This document shows positions 35,640 through 45,345 of a stretch of 45,345 bases of DNA, in pieces (the stretch's first letter is position 1; each line of letters begins with the position of its first letter). The stretch is from Pseudolabrys sp. Its GTDB lineage: Bacteria > Pseudomonadota > Alphaproteobacteria > Rhizobiales > Xanthobacteraceae. The stretch covers positions 1 through 45,345 of the forward strand of contig JALHNV010000020.1 of NCBI GenBank assembly GCA_022843325.1, in the 5' to 3' direction. Below the pieces are notes generated by a model. That model saw only the letters and a program-made list of their open reading frames with translations. It had not been told where the DNA came from and did not search any database. Position numbers and translations under genes: made by a program.

Positions 35640-36611
35640 TTATTTCTTGCGCGGCGGGATCTGGATCAGTTCCGCGATCTGTTCCTTGGTCAGCGGCTGG
35701 TCCAGGAACTTCAACTTGACCGCATCGGCAATCGAGCCTTCGAGATCGGCAAACTTATCCGTCTGCATGGTTTCCTTCGGCTGGAATTCATCCATCGACT
35801 GCTTGAGCAGATCGACTGGGCGCTTCACCTTGGCCGAATACATTTCAAGCGCTTTCGGATCGGCATACATCCAGTCGACCGCTTCACGATAGGCTTCCAT
35901 GAAGCGCATGATCGCCTCGCGCTTGTTCTTCAGCGAGTCCGCATTGACGATGAGCGTGCGCACCGTCTGCCCACGCAGCGATGGCACGTCGCTGCCACGT
36001 GCCAGAATGCGAATTTTGCCCTCCTTGATTTCCTGCAGACCGAACGGCGGCGCAGCCCAGCCGATATCGATCTGGCCCGACATGACGGCGGTGAGCGTAC
36101 CCGGAGGGCCACCGGTCGCGGTCGGCTTGGCCTTGGCGCCCAGTTCCTGAACAAAGGCCACAACAATGTTATGGGTAGTCGAACCGTTGGTCGAATAGGA
36201 GATGGTGTTGTTCGCCGTCGTGTCCTTCAGACTCTGAAGCTTGGAGTCGGCTTTTACGTACCAGTAGAGATCGCCGGTGCCGGTAAAGGCCGGCGCCAGA
36301 ATGCGCACCGGCGCGCCCTTCGCGAACGCGCGCATGACACCGGCGGCGCCGACGCCGGCGCCGATATCGGCGCTGCCCGAGATCACCGCCTGAATGGTTT
36401 CTCCGGCGCCCTGCGTGCCGGTATTATCCAGCACAAGATTGTGCTTCTTGAAAATGCCGGCCTCCTGGCCGAGCGTCGGCGCTTGGTTCTCCCAGTTATT
36501 GATTTGCCCGATGACGACCTTGAGCGTGTCCTGCGCCATTGCCGTCGTCGCCGCCAGCGCCAGCGGAACCATCACCCCGAGCGCAGCAGCCATCGTCTTG
36601 TGAAATTTCAT
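35640..36611 (-). CDS. ABC transporter substrate-binding protein, NMT1/TauA-like
   Basis: A 323-residue periplasmic binding protein. The signal peptide MKFHKTMAAALGVMVPLALA ends at AMAQD, and the mature part begins TLKVVIGQINNWENQAPTLG. GAGETIQAVISGSADIGAGVGAAG and GPPGTLTAVMSGQIDIGWAAPP are typical of the nitrate/sulfonate/taurine or thiamine-precursor group. A GGGAGAAC site precedes the ATG. No permease or ATPase gene lies next to it, so it is an orphan in this window. A role in importing an aromatic or carboxylic substrate of the island is possible. Confidence 0.88.
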   Translation of the reverse strand: MKFHKTMAAALGVMVPLALAATTAMAQDTLKVVIGQINNWENQAPTLGQEAGIFKKHNLVLDNTGTQGAGETIQAVISGSADIGAGVGAAGVMRAFAKGAPVRILAPAFTGTGDLYWYVKADSKLQSLKDTTANNTISYSTNGSTTHNIVVAFVQELGAKAKPTATGGPPGTLTAVMSGQIDIGWAAPPFGLQEIKEGKIRILARGSDVPSLRGQTVRTLIVNADSLKNKREAIMRFMEAYREAVDWMYADPKALEMYSAKVKRPVDLLKQSMDEFQPKETMQTDKFADLEGSIADAVKLKFLDQPLTKEQIAELIQIPPRKK

Positions 36612-36718
36612 GTCGTTCTCCCTGTTTCTTTTCTGTTATTCGCCAAAGCCATATGACGGGGCTCTCACGATTGGGCAACATTGAACACTGACCCCGCCTC
36701 TGGAGGAAGCGGAAACTG

Positions 36719-37540
36719 TCAGCGCCGGCGCGGCTTGCCGGCCTTGCCACTCTGACGCTTCGCGGCTGGCGCCGTTGTTCGCTTTGCCCGCGCCGTTTTG
36801 CCGTCCGCAGCCTTCAGGCCGCCCGCCTTGTTGGCCACGCGCATCGACCAGTATTCCCAGGCGCGCTCGAGCCCCGTGGTCTTGGTGCTGATCTGCCCAC
36901 AGAGTTGCGCCTCGCCCGGCGTCAGCGACGCGATGCTCTGGCCGATGCACAGCGCGCGCACCTGATACTCGGCATTCATCGCCGAATAGACAGAACGGAA
37001 AATAAGGTCTTTCACGCTGGTGCCGGCGACGGTAACGCCGTGCCGGTTCATCAGCACCATCCAGCCTTGCCCGAGGGCGCGTGCCAGCGACGCGCCTTCC
37101 TCCGGCTTCACCACCAGCATGTTGGTGTCGCCGAATTCGTCCTGCTGGTCCCAGTAAGGCGGCTTGATGCCGCCGACCGCACCGAGATGAAATACCGGAA
37201 CATAGTCGGAGCGCGTCGCCAGCAGCGGCATGAAGGCAGGCGCATGATGATGGCACACCGCCATGACATCGGGTCGCGCCTTGTAGATCTCGCCGTGGAT
37301 CACCCGCTCGGAATACTGGCCGACGCCGGGATCGCGGACCGGCACCGAGTCGAGGTCGTACTCGACAAAATCCTCCGGAGTCACCAGTTCGGGCGCGCGC
37401 GAGCGCGACAGCAGATAGCGGCCCGGATCGGCAGGATGGCGCATGCTGACATGGCCGAAGGCGTCAATGACGCCCTCGTTCGCGACAATCCGGTTGGCGA
37501 GCGCAAGCTCGCGGCGGGCTTCAAGGAGGCTGTTGGACAC
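36719..37540 (-). CDS. Class II aldolase/adducin family protein with basic tail
   Basis: A 273-residue member of the class II aldolase family, which includes sugar-phosphate aldolases, epimerases and some aromatic acid decarboxylases. The zinc site is visible as VCHHHAP with His97 and His99, and NRHGVT with His167. The conserved acid is Glu84 in IHGEIYKARP. GTG at 37540 is chosen because an AGAGGAAA site lies six bases before it; the frame's ATG at 37660 gives an unlikely extension. The last 35 residues are unusually Lys/Arg/Ala-rich (ADGKTARAKRTTAPAAKRQS...). Next to galB and galC a decarboxylase or aldolase of aromatic catabolism is plausible, not shown. Confidence 0.85.
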   Translation of the reverse strand: MSNSLLEARRELALANRIVANEGVIDAFGHVSMRHPADPGRYLLSRSRAPELVTPEDFVEYDLDSVPVRDPGVGQYSERVIHGEIYKARPDVMAVCHHHAPAFMPLLATRSDYVPVFHLGAVGGIKPPYWDQQDEFGDTNMLVVKPEEGASLARALGQGWMVLMNRHGVTVAGTSVKDLIFRSVYSAMNAEYQVRALCIGQSIASLTPGEAQLCGQISTKTTGLERAWEYWSMRVANKAGGLKAADGKTARAKRTTAPAAKRQSGKAGKPRRR

Positions 37541-37845
37541 GCGCGTTTCCTCTGAAAATGCCGGCTCTTTTTGACTGTCCGGCGCGACAAACAGGACATT
37601 GCGAGAGACCCTACCGCGGTATCCGGCAGCGGCAAATGCGGTGACCGCGCGCGCAACCACGGGAACGCTGAAGAACGCAACGGCCCATTCTGCGGGAAAG
37701 CCACAACATTTAGTGGCTAAAGTTCCGCGGGAACCCCGCCTCTGGGGCCTCGTCGAATATGGTTAATTTTGTTCTTTACACGGCCTCCGAAAGGCTGAAA
37801 AATGGAGGCTGGTAAATAACTTAAATGGTTAACGGGGCGTTGAAC

Positions 37846-38358
37846 ATGAAACATCTTGCGAAAATCATCGGTGCGACATTTCTCATGCTGGCGGTTTATG
37901 CCGGCACTCCGACACCGGCCGCAGCAGGCACTTATTATGACCCGGTCTGTAACTGCCGCAAGCCGGACCACCAATTCAACACCAGGAAGGTCGTTCGCGG
38001 GCCGGCTCAGGTGAACACCCGCGTCCGCTACCAGGACCACACCAAAGTGGTGAGGCGCACCAAGCTGGTTCAGGAGAACCGCCTGGTCGTTCACGTCAAG
38101 CCAGTGGTCAACCGCGAAATCGTCGTGCACCGGCAGAACACGGTGGTGCGCAATATCACCCTGCGCAAGGTCAACACCACCAACCGCGTCCGGGTCGAAC
38201 ACCGCAATGAAGTTGTGAACCGTTATGTGGCGGGCAGCGTCCGGCACGTCAACGAAGTCCGCCATGTCCGCGGCGTCAACTGTAACTGCCCCGACGATGG
38301 CCAGTATCGCCGCGACGCCGGCCAGTATCGTCGCGACGTCGTCTCCTACCGCAACTAA
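37846..38358 (+). CDS. Secreted Val/Arg-rich protein with two Cys-Asn-Cys ends, unknown function
   Basis: A 170-residue protein with a clear signal peptide (MKHLAKIIGATFLMLAVYAG, likely cut after TPAAAG). The mature part starts with PVCNCRKPD and ends with GVNCNCPDD followed by two copies of GQYRRD. Between them, residues 48-143 are rich in alternating Val and charged or Asn residues, such as VVHVKPVVNREIVVHRQN, which suggests beta structure. Four cysteines lie as two CxC pairs (35/37 and 146/148), suited to disulfide or metal binding. The frame starts at 37825, but the ATG at 37846 gives the normal signal peptide. A strong terminator follows. No family was recognised. Confidence 0.75.
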   Translation: MKHLAKIIGATFLMLAVYAGTPTPAAAGTYYDPVCNCRKPDHQFNTRKVVRGPAQVNTRVRYQDHTKVVRRTKLVQENRLVVHVKPVVNREIVVHRQNTVVRNITLRKVNTTNRVRVEHRNEVVNRYVAGSVRHVNEVRHVRGVNCNCPDDGQYRRDAGQYRRDVVSYRN

Positions 38359-38382
38359 GCGCAGGACGGCCTCGTTAAACCG

Positions 38383-38416
38383 AAACCACCCCGCCGGGAA
38401 CCGGCGGGGTGGTTTT
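38383..38416 (+). terminator. Rho-independent terminator of the secreted-protein gene
   Basis: A perfect 15-bp stem, AAACCACCCCGCCGG-gaa-CCGGCGGGGTGGTTT, ends in TTTT. It is 24 bases after the stop codon, indicating a single-gene transcription unit. Confidence 0.92.
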
Positions 38417-38506
38417 CGTCGTTCAGGACTCCAAAATCGCCATTGACCGGGCGGTTCCCGGACGGGCTATGTCGGCGCGCCGGACGCCCGGCGTGAGACT
38501 TGCGCC

Positions 38507-39388
38507 ATGGATGCCGCCACCACCGTCGCCCGCCTCGCTTGCGATCAGCAAACCGCTCGCCGGATTTCAGCCTATCTGGGCGAGATCTTCGGCGAGGACG
38601 ACGTTGCCTGCGACGCCTTCGAGGGCGACAACGAGCAATGGCAGGTGGCTATCCATTTCCGCGACCCGCCTGATGAGGCCGTGTTGCGGTCGCATGTTGC
38701 CATTGCAGCCGGCGAGGCGGCGGCGGCGGCGCTGACCTTGGAGCAAGTCGCCGCGGCCGACTGGGTGGCGCAAAGCCTGGCCGGGCTGAAACCGGTGCGC
38801 GCCGGCCGTTTTCTGGTTCACGGCGCGCATGACCGGCACCGGGTCAAGACCAATGACATCGGCATTGAGATCGAGGCGGCCCTCGCCTTCGGCACCGGCC
38901 ATCACGGCACCACGCACGGTTGCCTGCTGGCGTTCGCCGACCTCGCCAAGCGCCGGCGGCCGCGCCGCGTGCTCGATATCGGCACCGGCTCCGGCGTGCT
39001 GGCGATGGCCGCGGCCAAAGCGCTGCGCTGTCCCGTGATCGCCAGCGACATCGATCCGATCGCCGTGACCTCGGCGCAGGTCAACGCCCGCGCCAACCGC
39101 ATCGCGCCGCTGCTCACCTTCGTGCACGCCACCGGCACACGCTCACAGGCGATGGCAGCGCATGCGCCCTACGATCTGATCTTCGCCAATATCTTGCTCG
39201 GGCCCCTGCTGCGGCTGGCGGTTGCGATCCGCCTTCTCACCGCCCCCCATGGCCGCGTGGTGCTGTCCGGCCTGCTACCATCGCACGCCAATGCAGCACT
39301 GGCCACGTATCGCGCGCAGGGTTTTGCACTGGAACGACGCATTCCCCGCGATGGCTGGATGACGCTCGTACTCAAGCGGGGGGCCTGA
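38507..39388 (+). CDS. prmA: Ribosomal protein L11 methyltransferase PrmA
   Basis: A 293-residue S-adenosylmethionine-dependent enzyme that methylates lysines and the N-terminus of ribosomal protein L11. A substrate-recognition domain (about 1-95) precedes the methyltransferase domain. AFGTGHHGTTHGCLLA contains the PrmA hallmark, VLDIGTGSGVLAMAAAK is motif I, SDIDPIA is motif II, and DLIFANIL is the NPPY-equivalent. The length is standard. It stands alone between two unknown genes. Confidence 0.94.
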   Translation: MDAATTVARLACDQQTARRISAYLGEIFGEDDVACDAFEGDNEQWQVAIHFRDPPDEAVLRSHVAIAAGEAAAAALTLEQVAAADWVAQSLAGLKPVRAGRFLVHGAHDRHRVKTNDIGIEIEAALAFGTGHHGTTHGCLLAFADLAKRRRPRRVLDIGTGSGVLAMAAAKALRCPVIASDIDPIAVTSAQVNARANRIAPLLTFVHATGTRSQAMAAHAPYDLIFANILLGPLLRLAVAIRLLTAPHGRVVLSGLLPSHANAALATYRAQGFALERRIPRDGWMTLVLKRGA

Positions 39389-39444
39389 CAAGCTGCCCCG
39401 GACCGGCAAGCCCGGGACAGATTCGCCAGTCACGGTGCGGTACG

Positions 39445-39693
39445 TTACCAGCCGCCGGCCGGCATCGTATCGGAAGCGGTCTTGATGCGGACGTTGCCTT
39501 CAGCATCGACCGTATACGGCAGCAGCCGCGTGTGCATGCGGATCTCGCGACGCGCCTGCTCCATGCGCGACTCGACCAGCGCCTCGAAGAAGCGCTTGAG
39601 CAAACCCTTGCGGGGCGCGGCATCGGCAGCCCGAACGGCCTTCGGTGAAGCGGCTTCGCCGACGCCGGCGACGCCATAAGTGACAGCAACCAT
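39445..39693 (-). CDS. Small protein of unknown function
   Basis: An 82-residue frame starting MVAVTYGVAGVGEAASPKAV. A GGAG site lies nine bases before the ATG. Residues 1-28 are Ala-rich and probably unstructured. Residues 29-55 (KGLLKRFFEALVESRMEQARREI) form a basic amphipathic helix, and the rest is short polar sequence. No signal peptide or known domain was recognised. The frame is open further upstream, but that extension is rich in Cys and Arg and unlikely to be coding. Confidence 0.6.
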   Translation of the reverse strand: MVAVTYGVAGVGEAASPKAVRAADAAPRKGLLKRFFEALVESRMEQARREIRMHTRLLPYTVDAEGNVRIKTASDTMPAGGW

Positions 39694-40038
39694 GTGAAGT
39701 TCTCCTGCAGCGGTGTGTGACAAAAAATTCCTTGGTGCCGCCCTGACTATTGCAACGCAACATAATCTATCTCGCATCTGCGAACTATACGTGACAATGC
39801 ATAGAAGCCCTGTAATCCCGGCATGAACGGTTAACTGCCGGTGACACTTATGGCGTCTTTTGGGACGTCTGAATTCGCATTGCACAAAACCGAGTCAGGC
39901 CGCGCTTTTTTTGCTGCTCAGGCTGCGCCTGCGCGCTCTCGGGGCTGGCCATGCCTCCCCGCGTGACGGGCATGGCTCGGCGCGCGCCACGCGCATAGCT
40001 GCATTGCCCGCCCGGATTTGGGCGTTAGAGTGCCCGCC
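39694..40038. other. Divergent intergenic region with AT-rich promoter zone
   Basis: A 345-base region between the small leftward gene and the rightward aminopeptidase. It has an AT-richer stretch near 39740-39800 with an inverted repeat TCGCA-tc-TGCGA at 39772-39783. It probably holds the promoters of both genes, but no exact -10/-35 pair is convincing. A plus-strand frame here has no gene-like features. Confidence 0.5.
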
Positions 40039-41859
40039 ATGTTCGAAGCCCGATTTCAGACTTTCGATGATTCGAGCGATGGCGCGGCCAGCGCGGCGCG
40101 GGTGGCAGCGCTGCGCGCCGAATTGCAGCGCCGCGGCCTCGATGGTTTCGTTGTGCCGCGCGCCGACCGCCAGCAGAATGAATATCTCCCCGCCAGCGAG
40201 GAGCGAATGGCATGGCTGACCGGTTTCACCGGCTCAGCCGGGCTCGCCATTGTGCTTGCCGACCGCGCAGCCCTGTTCGCCGATGGCCGCTACACCGTGC
40301 AGGCGGCGATGCAGGTCGACACACAGACCTTCGCCATCGAGCATCTTGTCGACAGCCCGCCGGATCGCTGGCTCGACAAGAACCTCAAACCTGGGATGAA
40401 GCTTGGCTTCGATCCCTGGCTGCACACCACGGAAAACGCCGAGAAGTTGAGAAAGACCTGCACCGAAGCCGGGGCCACGTTGGTCGCGGTCGACGGCAAT
40501 CCGATCGACGCGCTGTGGCGCGACCGCCCGGCGCCGCCGAGCGGCCCCGTCGTGCTGCATGACATCAAGTTTGCCGGCGAGAGCGCCGCCGACAAGCTCA
40601 AGCGCATCCGTGTCGAGCTGGGCAAGCTGCGCGCCGATATCGCCGTGGTGTCAGATCCGCAGAGCGTCGCCTGGGCCTTCAATATTCGCGGCGCCGACGT
40701 GCCGCATACGCCGCTGCCGCTGGCCTTCGCGACCATCCCGCGCGAAGGCCGCCCGGCGCTCTATGTCGATGCCGCCAAGCTCGACAATGCCGTGCGGCAT
40801 GCGCTCGAGGAATTCACCGACGTGCGCGCGCCGGACGAACTGGCCCGCGACCTCGGCGCCTCAAAGGACAAAACCGTCCGGCTCGACACCGCCAGTGCTG
40901 CCGACGCCGTCACCCGTCTGGTCACCGACGCCGGCGGCAAACCAGTGCGCGGCGCCGATCCGATCACGCTGATGAAGGCGGCCAAGAACCACGCCGAGAT
41001 CGCCGGCACGCGCGCCGCGCATCTGCGCGATGGCGCGGCGATGGTGCGGTTCCTGGCTTGGCTCGACGCCGAGGCACCGTCCGGCAAGGTCACCGAGATC
41101 GGCGCGGTCGAGGCGCTGGAAAGCTTCCGCCGCGACAGCGGCCTGCTGAAGGATATCTCGTTCCCCACCATCGCCGGCTCAGGCCCGAATGGCGCCATCG
41201 TGCATTACCGCGTCACCCGCGCCACCGACCGCAAGCTCGGCCTGAACGAGCTGTTCCTGATCGATTCCGGTGCGCAATACGAGGACGGCACCACCGACAT
41301 CACCCGCACCGTCGCCATCGGCACGCCGACCGGCGCGATGCGCGACCGCTTCACCCGCGTGCTGAAAGGCCATATTGCCATCGCCTGCGCGGTGTTTCCG
41401 GAGGGCACCAGCGGCGCCCAACTCGATTCCCTGGCGCGAATCTCGTTATGGCAGGCGGGGCTCGACTTCGACCACGGCACCGGCCATGGCGTGGGCAGCT
41501 ATTTGTCCGTGCACGAAGGCCCGGCGCGTATCTCGAAGCTCGGCACCGTGCCGCTGCTGCGCGGCATGATCCTGTCCAACGAGCCCGGCTACTACAAGAC
41601 CGGCGGCTACGGCATCCGCATCGAAAACCTGGTGCTGGTGACATCGGCACCGGCTCCCGATGGCGCGGAAAAGCCGCTGCTCGAGTTCGAAACCCTGACG
41701 CTGGCGCCGATCGACCGCCGGCTGATCGACACACGCTTGCTGACAGCCAAGGAGCGCGTCTGGACCGACGCCTATCATCTGCGTGTGCGGGACGCGCTCA
41801 GCCCGCTGATCGATGCGCCGGCCCAGCGCTGGCTCGACGCCGCCACCAGGCCGCTCTGA
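40039..41859 (+). CDS. Xaa-Pro aminopeptidase, M24B family (aminopeptidase P)
   Basis: A 606-residue cytoplasmic metallopeptidase that removes an N-terminal residue before proline. Two N-terminal creatinase-like domains (about 1-310) precede the M24 catalytic domain. The metal ligands are visible: Asp409 (FLIDSGAQY), Asp420 (TTDITRT), His483 (TGHGVGSY), Glu515 (SNEPGYYK) and Glu529 (RIENLV). The three-domain length of about 600 is that of the eukaryote-like AMPP subgroup found in many alphaproteobacteria, not the 440-residue PepP. The ATG at 40039 is chosen over a TTG at 40018. Confidence 0.93.
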   Translation: MFEARFQTFDDSSDGAASAARVAALRAELQRRGLDGFVVPRADRQQNEYLPASEERMAWLTGFTGSAGLAIVLADRAALFADGRYTVQAAMQVDTQTFAIEHLVDSPPDRWLDKNLKPGMKLGFDPWLHTTENAEKLRKTCTEAGATLVAVDGNPIDALWRDRPAPPSGPVVLHDIKFAGESAADKLKRIRVELGKLRADIAVVSDPQSVAWAFNIRGADVPHTPLPLAFATIPREGRPALYVDAAKLDNAVRHALEEFTDVRAPDELARDLGASKDKTVRLDTASAADAVTRLVTDAGGKPVRGADPITLMKAAKNHAEIAGTRAAHLRDGAAMVRFLAWLDAEAPSGKVTEIGAVEALESFRRDSGLLKDISFPTIAGSGPNGAIVHYRVTRATDRKLGLNELFLIDSGAQYEDGTTDITRTVAIGTPTGAMRDRFTRVLKGHIAIACAVFPEGTSGAQLDSLARISLWQAGLDFDHGTGHGVGSYLSVHEGPARISKLGTVPLLRGMILSNEPGYYKTGGYGIRIENLVLVTSAPAPDGAEKPLLEFETLTLAPIDRRLIDTRLLTAKERVWTDAYHLRVRDALSPLIDAPAQRWLDAATRPL

Positions 41860-41914
41860 CTTCACCGGCGACTTTGCCGCCTCCTTTTGGACGACCATCC
41901 GCCGGAACTTGTTC

Positions 41915-43123
41915 GTGACAGACACCTATCTCAAGACCGCCGCGGGTGCGGACAAGCCGTGGCCTCTGCTCATCCTGCTGATGGCCCTGACTGCCATCGG
42001 CCCGCTGACGCTCAACATCATGGTGCCGGCGCTGCCGAACATGGCGGTCCGGCTCGGCACCGACACCGCAACGGTGCAACTGACACTGTCACTCTTCCTG
42101 TTGAGCCTGGCGGGGGCGCAACTGGTGCTGGGACCGTTGTCCGACCGCTACGGCCGCCGGCCTGTGATGCTGTGGGGCCTGGCGGTAACGGTGATTGCCT
42201 CGCTGGCCGCGGTCGCCGCCACCTCGATCGGCGCGCTGATTGTCGCCCGTATCGTCCAGGCCGCCGGTGCGGCCACCGGGGTGGTGATCGGCCGCGCCAT
42301 CATCCGCGACCTGTTCGACCGCGACCGCGCCGCCGCCATGCTCGGACTGGTGACCACCGCCATGGTCATCGCGCCGATGGTGGCGCCGATGATCGGCGGT
42401 CTGCTCGACACCCTGTTCGGCTGGGAAGCGAGCTTCCTGTTCACCGCGCTGTCCGCGGCCTTGCTGCTGATGTGGACCACGTTGCGCCTGCCCGAAACAC
42501 GGCCGGCGAGCATCGCGGCAGCGCCGGGCAAACTGTGGCACGAGTGGCGCGCTTTGCTGGCGAGCCGGCAGTTCCACGGCTACATGCTGTGCGGCGCGCT
42601 CGGCTCCGCCTCGTTCTTCACGTTTCTGGGCGGCGGCCCGCATGTCGTCGTCACCATCATGGGCCGCAGCTCGGCCGAATACGGCATGTGGTTTGCGATC
42701 ATGTCGCTCGGCTACATGGCCGGGAATTTCACGGTATCGCGGCTGGCGCAGCGCTTCGGTGTCAATGCCGTGATCCTCACCGGCATCGCCGTGCACTTTG
42801 TCGGCACCTGCGTGACCCTGACGCTGGTATCGCTGTATCCGGACGGCGGACCGGCGACGGTGTTCGTGCCGCAATTCATCATCTCCTATGGCAGCGGCCT
42901 GTTGCTGCCGAATGCCATGGCGGGCGCCGTGAGCGTGCGGCCGCAGGCGGCCGGCACCGCGGCGGGACTGGCCGGCTTTGCGCAGATGGCGGTCGGCGCG
43001 GCGGCGGCGCAGATCGTGTCGATGCTGCTGGCGGGGTCCACCACCGCGCTGCCGCTGGCCTTGATGATGCTCGCCGCGGCCGTGTCGACAGCGGTGGCTT
43101 ATGCGGCGCTGGTGCGACGGTAG
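41915..43123 (+). CDS. MFS drug/solute exporter, Bcr/CflA-type
   Basis: A 402-residue inner-membrane transporter with about twelve hydrophobic segments. Motif A is LGPLSDRYGRRPVML, preceded by LTLNIMVPALPNMAV, the Bcr/CflA-like first helix. GRAIIRDLFDRDRAAAMLGL is another hallmark of that branch. The GTG at 41915 is preceded by GGAAC at a fair distance; the frame's upstream part overlaps the aminopeptidase end and is hydrophilic. It follows the aminopeptidase by about 55 bases and may be cotranscribed. Substrates of this branch include bicyclomycin, chloramphenicol and metabolites; none can be assigned. Confidence 0.9.
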   Translation: MTDTYLKTAAGADKPWPLLILLMALTAIGPLTLNIMVPALPNMAVRLGTDTATVQLTLSLFLLSLAGAQLVLGPLSDRYGRRPVMLWGLAVTVIASLAAVAATSIGALIVARIVQAAGAATGVVIGRAIIRDLFDRDRAAAMLGLVTTAMVIAPMVAPMIGGLLDTLFGWEASFLFTALSAALLLMWTTLRLPETRPASIAAAPGKLWHEWRALLASRQFHGYMLCGALGSASFFTFLGGGPHVVVTIMGRSSAEYGMWFAIMSLGYMAGNFTVSRLAQRFGVNAVILTGIAVHFVGTCVTLTLVSLYPDGGPATVFVPQFIISYGSGLLLPNAMAGAVSVRPQAAGTAAGLAGFAQMAVGAAAAQIVSMLLAGSTTALPLALMMLAAAVSTAVAYAALVRR

Positions 43124-43141
43124 GCGCTGATGAAGAATCTT

Positions 43142-43226
43142 GTAGCGCGCATGGAGCGAAGCGAAATGCGGGGAGCGGCGTACTGGGAGTCAGCCCCCGG
43201 ATTTCGCTTCGCTCCATCCGGGCTAC
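43142..43226. repeat. Palindromic element with 17-bp arms, family E
   Basis: ATGGAGCGAAGCGAAAT (43151-43167) and ATTTCGCTTCGCTCCAT (43201-43217) are perfect inverted arms. They are flanked by GTAGC and GCTAC, with a 33-base interior. Only one copy is in this window. It sits between the convergent MFS and ligA genes and could serve as a two-way transcription stop. Confidence 0.75.
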
Positions 43227-43245
43227 ACGGCGTCGTCCCCCGCGT

Positions 43246-45345
<2,100 letters not shown>

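Overview
The window is high-GC bacterial DNA from an alphaproteobacterium, most likely order Hyphomicrobiales (Rhizobiales) and close to the Bradyrhizobium/Xanthobacteraceae side. The grounds are the gene families and the intergenic palindromes of types I associate with that group. The species cannot be fixed from sequence alone. No tRNA, rRNA, CRISPR array or intact insertion sequence was seen.

Layout. (1) 1-9063: lipopolysaccharide inner-core and cell-envelope sugar genes. These are a family-2 glycosyltransferase (cut by the window edge), hldE and hldD for ADP-heptose, waaF and waaC heptosyltransferases, kdsD for the Kdo precursor, galE, and an MsbA-like ABC exporter. (2) 9189-15589: a fumarylacetoacetate-hydrolase-family gene, a small unknown gene, and a complete branched-chain-amino-acid-type ABC importer (livFGMH plus binding protein). 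A marR-type regulator diverges from the importer. (3) 15592-29275: one long leftward urea block. Read in transcription order it is urtA-urtB-urtC-urtD-urtE (urea ABC importer), ureD-ureA-hupE-ureB-ureC-ureE-ureF-ureG (urease, its nickel permease and its maturation proteins), then an amidase gene overlapping ureG. A textbook sigma-54 promoter lies upstream of urtA, which fits nitrogen control. (4) 29580-37540: a catabolic island with GalB-like and GalC/LigK-like enzymes of gallate/protocatechuate meta-cleavage. It also has a VOC-fold extradiol-type dioxygenase, an aldo/keto reductase, a dehydrogenase, a sulfite-oxidase-like molybdoenzyme with a ferredoxin reductase, an orphan ABC binding protein and a class II aldolase-type enzyme. 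(5) 37846-45345: a secreted Val/Arg-rich protein of unknown role, prmA, a small unknown gene, an aminopeptidase P, a Bcr/CflA-type MFS transporter, and ligA (cut by the window edge).

The most unusual feature is the number of palindromic intergenic repeats. At least five families occur, and most copies sit in the gaps of the urt-ure block. One copy is read through as the apparent N-terminus of UreF, one contains the stop codon of hupE, and one contains a possible start codon of the ferredoxin reductase. The gap between ureB and ureC is abnormally long (about 390 bases) and holds a possible transporter-gene remnant and a perfect hairpin.

The urea block makes functional sense as a unit: high-affinity urea import, urease apoenzyme, nickel supply and nickel insertion, under a nitrogen-type promoter. 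The catabolic island could carry a ring-cleavage product through GalB and GalC to pyruvate and oxaloacetate, but its substrate cannot be told from the sequence.
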